Source: Bidens hawaiensis (Eukaryota; Streptophyta; Magnoliopsida; Asterales; Asteraceae). Taken from it: a stretch of 64,000 nt of DNA. The position numbers and the translations under genes are program-made. Location of the stretch: contig JAIQDT010006472.1 in assembly GCA_021521415.1 (NCBI GenBank), positions 1 through 64,000 of the forward strand, written 5' to 3'. Under the pieces are notes generated by a model. That model saw nothing but the letters and a program-made list of their open reading frames with translations, was not told where the DNA came from and ran no database searches. Within the stretch, counting starts at the first letter, position 1; every line of letters begins with the position of its first letter. Shown piece by piece: positions 10,602 through 21,840 of this stretch.

Positions 10602-12323
10602 ATGTTAAGTATTGGAGACTATGCAATCATGACGAGTATTGATTCTGAGTTGTTGAAGGGATATTTGTTACTTGAGAACAGAATGGGAACACCTACAAAG
10701 CCTCCAAAGTACATGACCTTAGATGATAACTTTCCTGATTTTAAATGGAGGTGCATGAATTTCATTTCATTGACTGACTCTGAGTTAATGAGATGTTTTG
10801 AAGAAGGTCCTCATGTTCCCATGACTGTCACTCCAAATGGCGAACAATTAAAGCTCCTGAAAATTATGACCGAAATGATAGGACCTTGATTGAGCAAGAC
10901 AAGAAAGCATATCTCACGTTAACTATTTGTCTCTCAAATGAATTACTGAGACTCTGCGTGAACACAGAAGTGCAAAAGGTTTGTGGGATGCACTTGTAGA
11001 GAAAGATGAGGGAAATGCTGAAATTAGAGAACACAAGAAGGCATTGTTGAAAGAAGAGTTCAACATGTTCAACCATCGTCAAGGTGAAGTGGTGTTGGAC
11101 TTGGTAAAGAGGTTTGAAAAGTTGATGGTTAGAATTAGAGCTACCAGTGTCAACATCACCAACTCTGAATTCAACCACAAGTTGATGAATTCGTTGCCGT
11201 ATAGTTGGAGTACAAACACAATCACGATCAAGAGAACTACCAATCTGAATGCCATGTCGAACACAGATTTGATATCCACTATCAAGTCATTCGAAATGGA
11301 CGAACAAGTGAGAATGAACAATCATCTGAGTTCTTTGAATCAAGCTGGGGTGAGTACTGCATCAACAATGCCAACTGCTTTTATAAGCAAAACCCAGCAG
11401 AATGTGTATCCAGTAACCACTCCAAAGTACTCCTTAAGTGTGCCACCACAGACAACTGCATTTATTTCAACCAGCAATCAGGCCACGTCATCTAGTTCTA
11501 GTTCATTTCAGAAGGCCGTAGATAGTGCAGTTGAACAAGCCTTAAAAGCTCATGGGATTTCCTCATCCTCAAAATCTCAGCTAAGTAAAAGTTCAAGCTA
11601 CTGTGAAGCTCATCCTCTGTTGAATGATTCAAATGTTGCACTAGTCCATGCTTTTCTTTCAAGTAATGAAGAGCTGATGCAAGGAAATCTGCGGCCACCA
11701 CAATTTGAGATAGGAGATCTAAGAGACATCAACAACAAGGATATCGAGAAGATGGATATCAAATATCAGATGGTTATGGCAGTTCACAGAGCTACAAACT
11801 TCATGAAGATGTATGGGAAAGATAGTTTCAAGGATTCTGACAGGAAGATGATTGGTTTTGATAAATCAAAGCTTCGATGCTACAACTGCAGTGAGATAGA
11901 TCACTTTGCAAGGGAGTGCACAAACCCTACCAAACCAGCAAATGACATTCGGGTGACTGAAGAAGATAACAGCAAGTCAGTTGGGAAGAAGCCTAAAGCG
12001 CACAAGCCAAGCAGCTCTGGTCCAAGAATTGGAGGTCATCCGCACAAGGGAAACTCAAGCACAAACACTAGAGCCCTTGTCTCTCAAACAGAGGTCCAAA
12101 TTGTGGATTAGGATGATCAATTTCAGGAGCTGAATAACCCACTCAACATGGCAGGAATGGCTTTCTCTTCCAACAATGAAGCTTCTTCATCTTCAGCTGC
12201 AAGTTCTGATGCATCACCCCTCGATGAGGTAAATCACAATCTCTGTTCCCAAGCTTGCATTAACAAGGTGACATATTATAGACATCACCAAAATGAAGTT
12301 TTGAAGGAATGCAAAACTTCGTG
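10602..12323 (+). pseudogene. Copia gag, N-terminal part with first zinc knuckle
   Basis: Gag forms the virus-like particle and binds RNA. The ATG at 10602 starts a frame that ends at 10889. After a frameshift, the copia gag core continues from about 10950 to 12111 (KALLKEEFNMFNHRQGE, then LMNSLPYSW and IKSFEMDEQ blocks, typical of the UBN2/copia gag family). A CX2CX4HX4C knuckle (CYNCSEIDHFAREC) is encoded at 11878-11919. TAG at 12109 appears to replace a Trp codon, since the frame stays open behind it to 12323. It resembles the gag at 54768 of the other copia element throughout. Confidence 0.85.
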
Positions 12324-13955
12324 AATTAAACGCTAAATATGTAAAAGCTAACAAGATTTACGTTGAGAAAATTGAGACTCATCGTGATGATGTGGCAAAT
12401 CTGAAACTTAAAATTTTTAAAAAGGAGCATGAAGTAATTTATTACAAAAACATAGTTTCTGAATTAAAAGCTGAAATATAAAGTTTGAAACTTAATGCTT
12501 CTGATTAAAGGGAAAAAGAAAAACAACTTGAAAGATTTGAAACATCATCTGAGAAATTGGATGATTTTATTGGAGCCCAAAGAATACTAAACTGAAAGCG
12601 GGGCTGAGGTACGATTATACTGATGTACCTCCACCTTTAAATGACAACTACACCAGTTTGCCCCACTTCAGCTATAATACTTCTTCAGAGGAGGAAATGA
12701 CATACGGGGTTGGTAGAATACCAAAACCTGTGACATTTGTTCCTGCTGGATCTCAAACTGCTGCTCCAGTCTCATCATCTAATAAATCTAATATCAATGT
12801 GTCTTGTGTAGCAGGTGATGGAATTGATGGTGATTGTGGGAAGGTTAACTAGGGTTGTAAGCAAAATGGAGAGTTGAGTCTTGTGTGGGTCTAACAAAGT
12901 CAATTAACAATCCAGTTTGAAATAAAGTTTGTGAATCTATGTTGGGGAGTCTAATGTCAGGATCAAAAGCTGTATTTTGTGAAACTTCTAGTGATGAAAG
13001 TTGTAAAGATGTTTATAATGAAACCGAATGTTCTTCATCTGATTCAGAGTGTGAAACAATTTTTGATGAAACAATCGAAGCTAAGGTTGATGACCAGACT
13101 AGTCCTAGTTGCTCATCAATTGATCATGATGTTGAAAATTTAAGAAACAAGAATTAAATTTTGAAAATGAAAAACCAAGCACTTCCTGTAAATATGTGCC
13201 ACCTAAGAAAACCTCATTTTCTCAAAATACAAATTATAACAATAGTTCTAAATTTTATGATCAATTTGATAGTGCCTATTACTACTCTCGACAGAAACCT
13301 AGGCAATCAAATTATTTTGCAACTTATCATTCAAATGTTTACAATTATCAGTCAGATGGAGGTTACCAACATGTTAACCAAACTACATCACCTTATCCCA
13401 CATATCTCAGTGATCATGATGTCTATAAATGCAACCAACGAAAGTGTTGCTTTGTTTGTGGAAATCCATCTCATCTTGCAAGACATTGCAAGAACTGGCA
13501 TAAACAACAAAGAGATGTACACGGTAAGTTCGGTCAGACATTTTCTAAGGTTCTTGCTACAACTAAGGAAATGCCTCCCCGAACTCACTCTTCTGCCAGT
13601 GAGACGGATTTCAAACCAAAAAGAATTGAGAAACCCAAGAAACCTTTTTGGCTAACCCAAAGGGAAAGGAAAAGGTTAGAAAAGGGTTCTGAAGCTGAAA
13701 AGCCTAAGAATCCTTCAAAGGTTTTCTCAAAATCTAATCTACAGGATTTTGTGGTCAAGTCCAAACCAAAACGAAGACAATCCAGAAAACCTTTCTAAAA
13801 CCGAGGAAATCATAACTCAAGTTCCTCGAGGGATTGTTCTTATGATTCCGATTCTCCAAAGGATTATATTTTTAGGAATCATAAAATTAAACTGGGTGAT
13901 TTTCTGTTTAATTTTCCTGAGACAAGTACGTCTTGGGAAACCCTCCATTAACTAG
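12324..13955 (+). pseudogene. Copia gag, C-terminal part: coiled coil and second zinc knuckle
   Basis: From about 12310 the text reads as a Lys/Glu-rich coiled-coil segment with several stops. A YDYTDVPPPLNDNY block follows near 12612, then acidic Ser-rich linkers (12658-12852 and 12939-13157). A second knuckle, CFVCGNPSHLARHC, is encoded within 13196-13798. After it comes a basic Lys/Pro-rich tail. The same order appears in the copia element at 56282-57760, so a gag with two knuckles flanking a coiled coil seems to be a feature of this lineage. Frames change at about 12320, 12860, 13160 and 13800. Confidence 0.75.
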
Positions 13956-13994
13956 CTATTCATGTGTGTAGGGTTGGCCTGGAAGGCCTGTCAA

Positions 13995-15404
13995 TAGTAT
14001 TTGGTACTTAGACAGTGGCTGCACCTGACATATGACAGGAGATGAGTCGTTGCTATTTGACGTAAAACCATTCGACGGCGGACATGTTTCCTTTGCTGGT
14101 GATGTAGAAAGAGAGATTACAAAACAAGGCAAGGTCTCAAATGGTATATTGACCTTTGATGAATTCAACCTGGCGAACAGCTCAACCACAACCTACTCAG
14201 CTTGTCAGAAATCTGCGATAAGCATTACTCAACCCTTTTCACAGAAAAAGAGTGTCTCGTTCTTAAAACTGGTTTTAAAGTCCCCAAAGAATGGATTATG
14301 TTGCATACTCCGAGGCACAATGATGCTTCTATTCTGAACATGAGAAGTAATTATTCCATTTGTGTTGCTTCTTGTTTGTTGTCCAAGGCCTTGGAGAACG
14401 ATTCATCATTATGGCATCGACGTTTGGGTCACGTCAACTTTAAAAACTTGAATAAGTTAGTTAATGGTGACCATGTGAGAGGTTTGCCCGTAAAATCTTT
14501 TCATTGTGCTGAAAAATGTTTATCTTGCTCAAAATGCAAACAGCACAAACTCCCTCACAGACCCAAGACTGTCAACTCCATAAGCTCCACTCTTCAACTA
14601 TTACATATGGACCTCTTCGGTCCCATTCAACCAATGGCAATAGGTCGAAAAGCCTATTGTCTGGTTATTACTGATGATTTTTCGCGTTTCAGTTGAACTT
14701 TTCTGCTAGGACACAAGGATGAGACAGCTCAGTTTCTGCTCAGGTTCATCATACTTGTTGAGAATCAAACTGATAAAAGAGTCAAGTGCATAAGAAGTGA
14801 TAACGGAACAGAATTCTGCAACAAAACCGTCAATGACTTCTGTCACAATAAGAGAATCATTCGTCAGTTCAGTGCACCTTACACTCCCAAACAAAATGGG
14901 GTGGCTGAAAGACGAAACTGTACATTGGTTGAAGTTGCTAGAACCATGCTATCATACTCCAAACTTCCTTTGTTTTTCTGGGGTGAAGCTATCGATACTA
15001 CCTGCTTTACCCAGAACCGTGTGTTGCTAAATAAAAGACTAAATAAGACACCTTATGAAGTCTTTTATGGAAACAAGCCATGGTTCAATTTCTTCAAGAC
15101 GTTTGGATATCCTTGCACCGTGCTCCAAAAAAACGTCTCTACAACTTCCAAGTTTGCTAAAAAAGCTGATGAGTGCTACTTTGTTGGTTATTCTGTTGAC
15201 AAAAGTGCTTATCATGTCTACAACAAGAAAACACGAGTGATCTTGGAATCGTACAACATAGACTGGCAAGAATTGAACCCTACCGATGCACACATTGGTC
15301 CAAATTGGATGTTTGACTATGAAGGACTGTTCAAGCAGTTTCGAGGAATGTATACAGCACCGGCTGTTTCTCCTGTTCCCGCTGTTGTGACAACGCAAGC
15401 TTAA
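13995..15404 (+). pseudogene. Copia protease and integrase
   Basis: The protease active site reads WYLDSGCT at about 14002-14025 and is cut by TGA at 14026. The pre-integrase finger (LWHRRLGHVNF near 14409, then CLSCSKCKQHK near 14518) is followed by the integrase core with its three acidic residues in MDLFGP (about 14609), RSDNGTEF (about 14794) and NGVAERRN (about 14897). TGA at 14694 interrupts the core where the sister element has Trp. The integrase C-terminal region runs to a stop at 15402. All three catalytic acids are present, but the frame is broken at 14026, about 14200, 14694 and about 14895. Confidence 0.9.
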
Positions 15405-15428
15405 TCTAAAGATGATCAGTCAATACTA

Positions 15429-15854
15429 ATGCATGCTGTTTTGAGAGGCCTGGAAGATGTTCAAGTAGCTGCACCTGCACCTGCACCTGTACTTAATGTT
15501 CCACCCGTGGCTAACCAACCAACCCCGGTAATTGAAGTGCAGCCTTCTACAGTCTCTACTGAGGTGCCCACAGTCAAACACGCCTCCGATTCAGATATAG
15601 ATCCGTACATGCCTGCTGACAATGTGGAAGATCATGTTGAAAATGTCCAGACTGATCAAGCTGTAGATCCTCCAGCAGAATCGAGTGTAGTTGAATCTGT
15701 TCCTACACCTCCCTCTGAAGAAGAAAATCATGGTAATGCTGAGGAGACTGATCAAGCTAACATGCAGAATGAACTTGTTCAGAATGGAGCTTCTGGAAGC
15801 ACCGACTCAACGTCAGTTCCGGCCATAGTGGTGCCTTTCTATGACAACCTATAG
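15429..15854 (+). pseudogene. Linker between integrase and reverse transcriptase
   Basis: A Pro/Val/Glu-rich, low-complexity segment follows the integrase frame (stop at 15402). It corresponds to the variable linker seen at 59181-59660 in the other copia element. It has no catalytic motif. Beyond 15854 the linker goes on with frameshifts to about 16130. Confidence 0.6.
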
Positions 15855-16129
15855 GAAGGTCCCATTGCTCAAGAACATTTGGTTGATCAGGATAAGGTGC
15901 AAGTGATCCTCAACCAAATGCTCCTGTCAATGTGACTACAGTCTTTCATCCCATAGAGGGCTTATCAATCGAGCTAGAGGCAACGCCAGTCGAGAATGTC
16001 GAGCAAATTCCATAGATACCGATCCATCATCGACATCCGACTGAGAACATAATTGGAGATCCCTCTGCTGGCATTCAAACACGCAACACCTCTGGTACTA
16101 TTAACAGATGTCTTTTTACTTGTTTTATT

Positions 16130-17667
16130 TCACAGGTGGAGCCCAAGGACTACAAGGTTGCCGTTGAAAGAAAATTCTTGGGTTGAAGCAATGCAAGAAG
16201 AGCTGTTACAGTTCAAGAAGTTGAATGTTTGGAGGCTAGTGAAGAAGCCAGAACGTAAGAAGCCGATCGGAACGAAATGGGTGTTCCGAAATAAGAAAGA
16301 CGACAAGGGGGTAATCATCAGAAACAAAGCCCGGCTTGTTGTACAAGGCTTTTGGCAACGTGAAGGACTTAATTACGATGAAGTCTATGTACCGGTAGCC
16401 AGATTAGAAGCAATTCGTATCTTTTTAGCATACGCCTCGTACATGAACTTCAAAGTGTATCAAATGGATGTGAAGACTGCTTTCTTGTACGGGAAAGTAA
16501 AAGAAGAGATCTACGTCAGTCAACCTCCAGGGTTTTGAAGATCCAAGTCATCCTGATCACGTTTACCGTCTTGACAAAGCACTTTATGGTCTTCACCAAG
16601 CACCTCGTGCATGGTATGCCACACTGGCTGATCATTTATTGAAGAATGGATACAAGAGAGGTATTGTCGATCAAACTCTCTTTGCTAAGAAGGTTAAGGA
16701 TGATTTGATTCTCGTCTAAGTGTATGTTGATGATATTATCTTCGGGTCCACGAATGAGGATATGTGCAAGGAGTTTTCGGAGGTTATGCAACATCGATTT
16801 GAGATGAGTTCCTTGGGAGAAATGACTTTCTTCCTGGGTTTACAAGTTGAACAAAAGAAGGACGGGACTTTAATTCATCAGGAAAAGTACGTTCATGACA
16901 TTGTTCAGAAATTCGGATTTAAGGACTCATCTGTTTTCATGACACCAATCGCCACGCGACCTGTTCTCGCTTCTGATCCATCGGGAAAACCAGTCGATCA
17001 ACACCTATATAGGTTAATGATTGGTTCCCTGATGTATCTCACGGCAAGCAGACCGTACATCATATTCCCTGTTTGTCAGTGTGCCAGATATCAGTCTGAC
17101 CCGAGAGAATCCCACATGACGGCTGTCAAGCATATTTTTAGATACTTGAAGGGAAGACCACGTTTAGGACTTTGGTATCCAAAAGAGTCATCCTTCGAAC
17201 TTCATGCTTACACCGATAGTGATTATGGGGGATGCAACTTGGACAGAAAATCAACATCGGGTGGATGTCAATTCTTGGGAGATCGGTTGATTTCCTGGCT
17301 GTGCAAAAAGCAAGTTACTGTATCCACCTCCACAGCAAAAGCCGGGTACATTGCTGCATCTAGCTGCTGCTCTCAAGTGATATGAATCCAGCATCAGCTG
17401 CTAGATTACAGTTTGAATTTCTATGATACAACGATCAAATGTGATAATGAGGCTGCTATTGCTATTGTTAAAAACCCCGTCCAGCACTCAAAGACTAAGC
17501 ACATCGACATCCGAATACACTTTATTCGTGATTGTTTTGATCGTAAGCTTGTCAATATAAAAAGGGTCCATACTGATTATAACTTTGCAGATCTCTTTAA
17601 CAAAGCTTTTAGTCGTGCCCTAGTTTTGTTTCTCGTTGAATCGCTGGGCATGGTTTCTTTTGAGTAA
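16130..17667 (+). pseudogene. Copia reverse transcriptase and RNase H
   Basis: RT begins at the [12 protein letters not shown] block near 16179. [16 protein letters not shown] and [11 protein letters not shown] blocks follow, then the YVDDIIFGS active site at 16720-16746. RNase H is read from the TDSDYGG block near 17211 and from the CDNEAAIAI block near 17440. Breaks are an extra T at about 16535 in a T run (frameshift after PPGF), TAA at 16717 and TGA at 17383. The RNase H motif usually read STAEAEY is STAKAGY here (about 17329-17349), losing both Glu residues. The frame ends at 17665. Confidence 0.92.
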
Positions 17668-17720
17668 ATTTTATCTTTTGTTTTAAAATTGTAAATATTT
17701 TTCAAATGTGTCACAATTTT

Positions 17721-17736
17721 AGTGGGAGAAAATGAG
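17721..17736 (+). promoter_or_regulatory. Internal polypurine tract-like run
   Basis: AGTGGGAGAAAATGAG lies just after the end of pol, where ordinary copia elements have the PPT before the 3' LTR. Sireviruses are reported to carry extra PPT-like runs. It may be the old PPT of an ancestor without the third ORF. Confidence 0.45.
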
Positions 17737-18384
17737 TTAACTTTAACTCACCAAAAAGATTTTCAATCTACTTCAAGATAAACCAAAATCAAGTCACTTG
17801 ACTTAACAAAAAGATTTTATTTTTATATATAATATTAATTTCATCTTTACTCTTATTTAAGAAAAATCTCAGAAAATTCAAAAAGTATTATCCCGCTTAG
17901 AAGGAGCTCTTGCTTAGAGGGAGTCGGATATTTAAATTTTTCAATTAAGAATTTGATCCGACTATGTGGAAAGTGATAGTACATTGGTATGTAATGATTC
18001 TAGCGTGTTAAAAGATTAGATCAAAAGGCTACAAGGTCATTCATAGATGTGAGGCTTGACAAACAAGTGTTGGGTGATATAAACTTAAACTCCTGCCGTT
18101 GCTAGTGGCTATACGTTTAAGAAGCAGTTGCATGATTCCGTTAAAGTCATATCAATGAAGGATGAAATGTAATTACACATATCATACCCAAGCCTCTCTT
18201 TAACTGATCATAGTGATCTTATGAAATAAGTGTCAACTTTTAATTTCTATTGAGTCATGTAAAGTGTCAAGAAAAGAAAAGAAAAGAAAAACAAAACGAG
18301 TCAGAAAAAGAAAAAGAAAAAGAGTCAGTAATAGAAATTTTAACTTCAGCTTTATTTCTTCATTTATTTTATGACTCAAGCCTT

Positions 18385-18555
18385 GGACTTTCTCCCGCGT
18401 GATAATATGGTATTATCCGACCTGATTGTTAAGGCCCTGAGTCTTCTACTTTGTTTTATTTTCTTTCTTTTGTTAAAGCATTGGACTTTCTCTGCGCGAT
18501 AATATGGTATTATCCGACCTGATTGTTATTTCCTAAACTTCTGCTTTATTTTAAT
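18385..18555 (+). repeat. Two-copy 98-base tandem repeat with hairpin core
   Basis: Two copies, starting at 18385 and 18483, each begin GGACTTTCTC and contain GATAATATGGTATTATC, a 7-bp inverted repeat around TGG, then CGACCTGATTGTTA. Function unknown. Confidence 0.8.
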
Positions 18556-19347
18556 ATTTCTAGATCGAGTCAAGTGTGCAAAGCACAAATTGTCAAGTGT
18601 ATAAAGTCAAAGTGTCAAGTATGTTAATAAGGGTACTGTGATCAACTAAGAAAGGTTTAAGTCAAGTTGAGGTGATATGTCAACACAAACTAGGCCCGAG
18701 ATATGATGGAATCAGTAACAGGACTGATTAAGTGGGGACCACATAAGTATCACGCCTAATTGAATCTTAAATGTATCACTTTAACATCAAAACACTTGTC
18801 AAGTTTAACAAGTGGACAATATCTACAATCGATTATGAACTTGTGTCACAATACTATAAAAATGGAAACGCGATCTAGGGCTTTGCAAATCAGTATGATT
18901 CCACGTTGTGATCATTCTTAATGATATTATGTAAATTAATTCAATACTTATTTTATATTAATCCCTCTAAATAGTTACTTCTAAACTTTAAAATTTTAAA
19001 AGGCTTATTATTTTAATTTTAGTTTATTTTATTTTTAAGTTTATTTTTACTTTTACTTTTAAACGTTTGTTTTGTAAAATATTATGTATATTAATATTTT
19101 AATTTAATTTTATTTTTAACAAATTTTACTTTATTTTATTTTGTTTTGCTAAAGAGATCATCTGTGTAAACGTTGACAGTTAAGGACCGACTAAAGGAAA
19201 ATCAGAAAAATTGACAAGTGCTTGGATTCGGTGGGTAAATGTTTTTCGGGTTTGAATATACAATTGTTTTTAAAGACCGAGGATCGAGAGTGTAATTTTC
19301 GGTGAATACTCGCGATGTTTTGACCTTATAGCGAGATAGGCTGACCC

Positions 19348-19356
19348 TATATATAA
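19348..19356 (+). promoter_or_regulatory. Internal promoter TATA box for the third ORF
   Basis: CCCTATATATAAGGGC is followed 25-35 bases on by CTTTTTCACTATTCAC, then a CT-rich leader with CTCTCTCTTCTCTCTCTGCC and AAACCCTAAAC. This is the usual look of a plant core promoter with a 5' UTR. The first ATG is 136 bases after the TATA box. That it drives the third ORF is inferred from position. Confidence 0.6.
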
Positions 19357-19491
19357 GGGCAACCTAAAATCTTTTTCACTATTCACAAAAACTTTTCATC
19401 TTATTCTCTCTCTTCTCTCTCTGCCCCTTACCTTCAAACCCTAAACTTTTCTTTCAAAATCTTCAAGCTCCAACCCTCTTTATCATCTTTG

Positions 19492-20390
19492 ATGATGAAT
19501 CCAGAACCTACACCCTCGGTATAACATCATATCCATCTGTTCTTCAAGTTTTCTGGGTTCACATGGATCTAGACGGCGGTTTAGATGAACCGTTAGCTAG
19601 ATCTATGACAAGATCTTCCAATTGTTGTTGTTTTAATGATTATCACATATCGATTAGGCTTTAGTTCGTGTTTATCATCATTGTTTATTAATTTTTGGGT
19701 TTATTTTGCATAGTTTGTAGATCTAGGTTTTGTTGGAAGGCTCTAGGGTTCAATTGACCAAGAAATTCAAAGGGTTTTTATCTCAAACTCTCCAGAAACC
19801 TAATTCGTGTCTAGGCGACACCCAAGGATAGAAAAAGAATGAAAAATGGACAAGTTTGATTTTTTCGCATGCAAAGGGTTTCGCATCGCATGACCACGCG
19901 ATGCGAAACATCTGTCTGTTTCGCTTCGCATGACCATGCGGGGGGAAACACCTTACTGTTTCACTTCGCTTGACCATGCGATGGGAAACACCTTACTGTT
20001 TCGCTTCGCATGACCATGCGATGCGAAACATCTGTCTGTTTCGCTTCGCATCCCATGTGAAGCGAAATAGAGTCCATGCGAAAATTCTATACTTGGCAAA
20101 ATTTTCAGCTGTTTAAGACTGATGCTACTGGACTGTTTGAGACCGTTTTACCCTTGGACTATTTTGGACATATAAAGACTATATATTCTGGACTTATTGG
20201 ACTTAATCAACTTGTTAATAGATAAAATTATCCTTTTAAATTATCAAACTAAAAATTATATAATTAATATACTTAGAAAATTAATTAAGTTAACTAATAT
20301 GTGAATACTTAAGTATCTTGTATGTAACTTATCTTATATTGATTAGCTTTGTTTAATGATGATTCTCATGATCTAAATAAATGATTTCAG
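19492..20390 (+). other. Short first exon and intron upstream of the third ORF
   Basis: ATG at 19492 (a second ATG follows at once) opens nine codons up to a GT at 19519. The next long coding text begins after ATGATTTCAG at 20381-20390. A splice from 19518 to 20391 would be phase 0 and enters the frame that carries the beginning of the third ORF, before a one-base slip at an A-run near 20422-20426. The 872-base intron is T-rich at its ends and holds the hairpin repeat array. No transcript evidence is available. Confidence 0.45.
19865..20075 (+). repeat. Tandem array of hairpin-forming TTTCGCTTCGCATG units
   Basis: Five degenerate copies spaced about 42 bases apart. In the best copies GTTTCGCTTCGCATG is followed after AC by CATGCGATGCGAAAC, an inverted repeat with 14 of 15 pairs. 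Spacers are CATCTGTCT or CACCTTACT. The array lies in the proposed intron. Its core word is shared with the gag leader array at 10393-10560. Confidence 0.85.
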
Positions 20391-21619
20391 GGTCATAATC
20401 AATTTTGTGCTATCGAGCTTCACAAAAAGCTGATAAGGTGTTTGCATCTATGTTCAAGGGGCTAAGACAATCACCTCTTGAGTATGCTATTACTGCCAAC
20501 CCAGCAATTTACTCCAAATGGGTCTTGAATTTCTGGGCTTTTGCTAAAGTTTCTGATGATTCCCTTTCATTTACTACCAAAGTAGCTAGGAAGGAATTGA
20601 CGATTACAGAAGGAGATATCAAACGAGTATTAAAGATTAAAGATAAGCCAGATTACAAGTATGAGAAGGGAGACAGAGCCACGTTGAATGATTTTGTGAC
20701 TCAGATGGGCCATGATACCAAATGGAAGAGTCTGGAGAAGAAACACCTCCCACCATTTTGGAGGTTTCTCTTTCACATCATCACTCACTGTTTTGCTGAC
20801 ATTCGTGGAGGTTTAGACAGCATGAGAGTTGACTGGGTGCGGATTATGTTTGCTTTGACCACTCGGGAGAAGTTCAACTATTCTCGAAGGATATTTTTGT
20901 GCATGATGGCGAATGTGAAGAAGTCCACCTGGCTCATGTACCCGAGATTTGTATAGTTGCTACTTGACGATATGATACCCAAGGTACCCAGGCCACCTCA
21001 CAAGAAAGCTAAAGAAAAGAAATCACTGCCAGAGCCTTATCATGTGAACGAGATAAAGCTTTCGATATTTAGTGTGTTGTTGAGCACAAAGGGCAAAGGT
21101 CATCAATATAAAGGACCAAGACCGGGTCCCATGTTTGGGTTGTTTGAGAAGACTGAGCCTACTGGGGATGAGGCTGAAGTTGAAGCTAAACAAGATTCAT
21201 CAGATGAACCAGCTGAAGACAGAACTAAAGCCAAGCATGACTTGAAGCGGAAGGCTACCGACAAGCCTTTTGTTGGTGGTTCTTCTGTTAAAGAAAAGGA
21301 GGCCGAAGAAGAAGAAGAGGACGTTCAACCCTTAAAGCGTCTGAGGAAGCTTGGAGACTCCCAGAAGTCCTCCAAGCTCGTCGTCAAGCTTTCCTCCAAA
21401 GGTAAACCTTCCTCTACCTCTGACCCACGTGTAGCTTCACACGAAACCATAGCCCAAGTACTTAAAGACCTAGACGTTGCCAAGATTCAAATTCCCGTAT
21501 ACAAAAAACCCAAAGCCATAAAGAAAACCAAAACCATGCTCCATGACTCACCCGACTCCTCACCCAAACCCCTCACAAATGGACCAACAAATATCAACCT
21601 TCCTACCACATTTACCTGA
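20391..21619 (+). pseudogene. Third ORF (env-position protein), N-terminal domain
   Basis: The main frame is open from about 20402 to 21619, apart from TAG at 20954-20956. Blocks include ITANPAIYSKWVLNFWAF (near 20490), FWRFLFHIITHC (near 20755), TTREKFNYSRRIF (near 20857) and YPRFV just before the stop. I recall this arrangement (NP-IY, FW, KFN-S, YPRF) from many composite retroelement proteins annotated only as hypothetical. I know no biochemical function, and no transmembrane segment is evident, so the label envelope rests on position alone. A Lys/Glu-rich acidic tail follows with a nuclear-signal-like KPLKRLRK region. A frameshift near 21615 leads to a Pro/Thr/Ser-rich segment. Confidence 0.65.
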
Positions 21620-21840
21620 ATCCCCACCACAACCTCACCTATACCAACCCAATTACCACTCATCTCAACACCCCCCACCACCACAACCTCATCTATACCA
21701 ACTCAATCCATTAACCTGCCCCTACAAACAATCTCAACACCCATCATGTCCGTTACTCCTCATTCCACTATCCTCAAACCCACACCCATCACCAAAGGAA
21801 AGTCCTTGACGCCTCCAGTGTTCGCTGATCCTATCCTCGA
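21620..21840 (+). pseudogene. Pro/Ser/Thr-rich linker of the third ORF
   Basis: One frame reads repeated Pro, Thr, Ser and Leu (PTTTSPIPTQ-like words); the composition fits an unstructured linker. It joins the N-terminal domain to the coiled coil at 21895, with frame changes at both ends. Confidence 0.5.

Larger units (their letters stand above)
17668..19340 (+). other. Non-coding spacer between pol and the third ORF
   Basis: No gene. It holds a purine run AGTGGGAGAAAATGAG at 17721, two copies of a 98-base repeat near 18385, AAAAG-rich purine runs at 18268-18325, and a very T/A-rich stretch from 18920 to 19140. It ends at the TATA box of the 3' module. Confidence 0.7.

Noticed and set aside
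19865..20075. Regular repeats considered as a CRISPR array
   Set aside because: Plant nuclear context, spacers are themselves repeated, and no cas genes.
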